From the NCBI GenBank assembly GCA_026415275.1, contig JAOAHK010000145.1, positions 1 to 6,695 on the forward strand: DNA of 6,695 bases, given 5' to 3'. Position numbers and translations under genes: made by a program. Origin of the DNA: Anaerolineales bacterium. Its GTDB lineage: Bacteria > Chloroflexota > Anaerolineae > Anaerolineales > UBA4823. This document shows positions 6,367-6,695 of this stretch, piece by piece. The notes under the pieces were generated by a model. It was given only the letters and a program-made list of their open reading frames with translations, was not told where the DNA came from and searched no databases. Each line of letters begins with the position of its first letter. Position 1 is the first letter of the stretch.

Positions 6367-6695
6367 ATGAGAGTCATTGGCACGGCTGGTCATGTTGATC
6401 ACGGAAAATCTTCTTTGGTAGAGGCATTGAGCGGCATCAATCCCGATCGCTTAGCCGAAGAACAAGCGCGTCAGATGACCATTGATCTCGGCTTCGCTTG
6501 GTTGACTCTGCCAAATGGGGAGGAAATTGGGATAGTGGACGTGCCAGGTCATCGCGATTTTATCGAGAACATGTTGGCGGGGGTGGGTGGTATTGATGCT
6601 GTCCTGTTGGTCATTGCTGCTGATGAGGGCGTGATGCCGCAAACCAAAGAGCATTTGGCGATCATCGATTTGTTACAGATCGACCATGGTGTGGT
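6367..6695 (+). CDS. selB: Selenocysteine-specific elongation factor SelB, 5' part
   Basis: Translational GTPase that carries selenocysteinyl-tRNA to UGA codons marked by a SECIS element. Only the first 109 residues plus two bases are in the window; the gene continues past the right edge. Seen: G1 P-loop GHVDHGKS (8-15), switch I with T38 in RQMTIDLGF (35-43), G3 DVPGH (58-62), and the SelB-type run [30 protein letters not shown]. The NPDRLAEEQ and DLGFAW words separate it from EF-Tu and IF2. Switch I reads RQMT where EF-Tu and many SelB proteins have RG[IM]T. The ATG at 6367 is the only start before the in-frame stop at 6352. An AGGA abuts the ATG with no spacer, and AGGG at 6353-6356 (10-nt spacer) is an alternative weak ribosome site, suggesting modest or coupled translation from the gene ending at 6354. 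No selA, selC or selD is in the window, so a complete selenocysteine system is not shown. Confidence 0.93.
   Translation, partial: MRVIGTAGHVDHGKSSLVEALSGINPDRLAEEQARQMTIDLGFAWLTLPNGEEIGIVDVPGHRDFIENMLAGVGGIDAVLLVIAADEGVMPQTKEHLAIIDLLQIDHGV

Noticed and set aside
1006..6449. CGATCG occurs six times (1006, 1100, 1438, 3414, 3870, 6444), once as the HIP1-like GCGATCGC at 3413-3420
   Set aside because: Mild excess over chance but spread through coding sequence; one HIP1 octamer is not enough to suggest a cyanobacterium, and the gene content does not fit one.
6367..6695. EF-Tu or IF2 instead of SelB
   Set aside because: The DRLAEEQ...MTIDLGFAW and [27 protein letters not shown] words are of SelB type; EF-Tu reads ERGITI and GAAQMDGAILVVSA-like sequence.

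Overview
The window is a densely packed, single-strand (+) stretch of bacterial chromosome with moderate GC. It holds five complete genes and one gene cut by the right edge. No RNA gene, mobile element, CRISPR array or confident terminator is visible. The style of the proteins suggests a Chloroflexota bacterium, probably of the Anaerolineae type. The grounds are a SelB reading [11 protein letters not shown] after switch I, a dihydropyrimidinase with an extra loop, a very long cysteine-free coiled-coil protein beside selB, and free-standing complex I-like membrane proteins. This is pattern recognition, not a database result.

Left block, 30-5052, looks like one transcription unit. It opens with a dihydropyrimidinase/D-hydantoinase that has a full set of metal and substrate ligands. 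Eight bases later come three tightly coupled membrane-protein genes with gaps of 8 and 3 nt and then a 4-nt ATGA overlap. The first and third (516 and 472 aa) are divergent members of the NuoL/NuoM/NuoN-MrpA/D-HyfB/F antiporter-like family. The 205-aa protein between them looks like a HyfE/NuoK-type small subunit. No hydrogenase, quinone-module, Mrp cation/proton subunit or DabA-like gene is present in the window. The membrane trio therefore stands apart from the usual soluble partners, at least as far as can be seen here.

The most interesting feature is that the two large membrane proteins appear to have lost complementary parts of the proton-channel charge network. The 516-aa protein keeps a basic residue (R194) at the TM7 lysine position but has nothing charged at the TM12-type lysine. 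The 472-aa protein has lost the TM5 glutamate and TM7 lysine but keeps K292/E293 and an H320...R324 pair in its second half. With a small NuoK/HyfE-like subunit between them, they may form a split, asymmetric ion-translocating or anchoring module that has not been described. This is inference from manual alignment.

Right block, 5053-6695, begins with a 126-bp intergenic region. It carries a good extended -10 promoter and an inverted/direct repeat around the expected transcription start. The promoter drives a 391-aa all-helical coiled-coil protein of unknown function. Only 12 nt later comes the 5' part of selB, encoding the selenocysteine-specific elongation factor, which runs off the window after its G3 region. 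Close spacing suggests co-transcription of the coiled-coil gene and selB, but nothing in the sequence proves a functional link.
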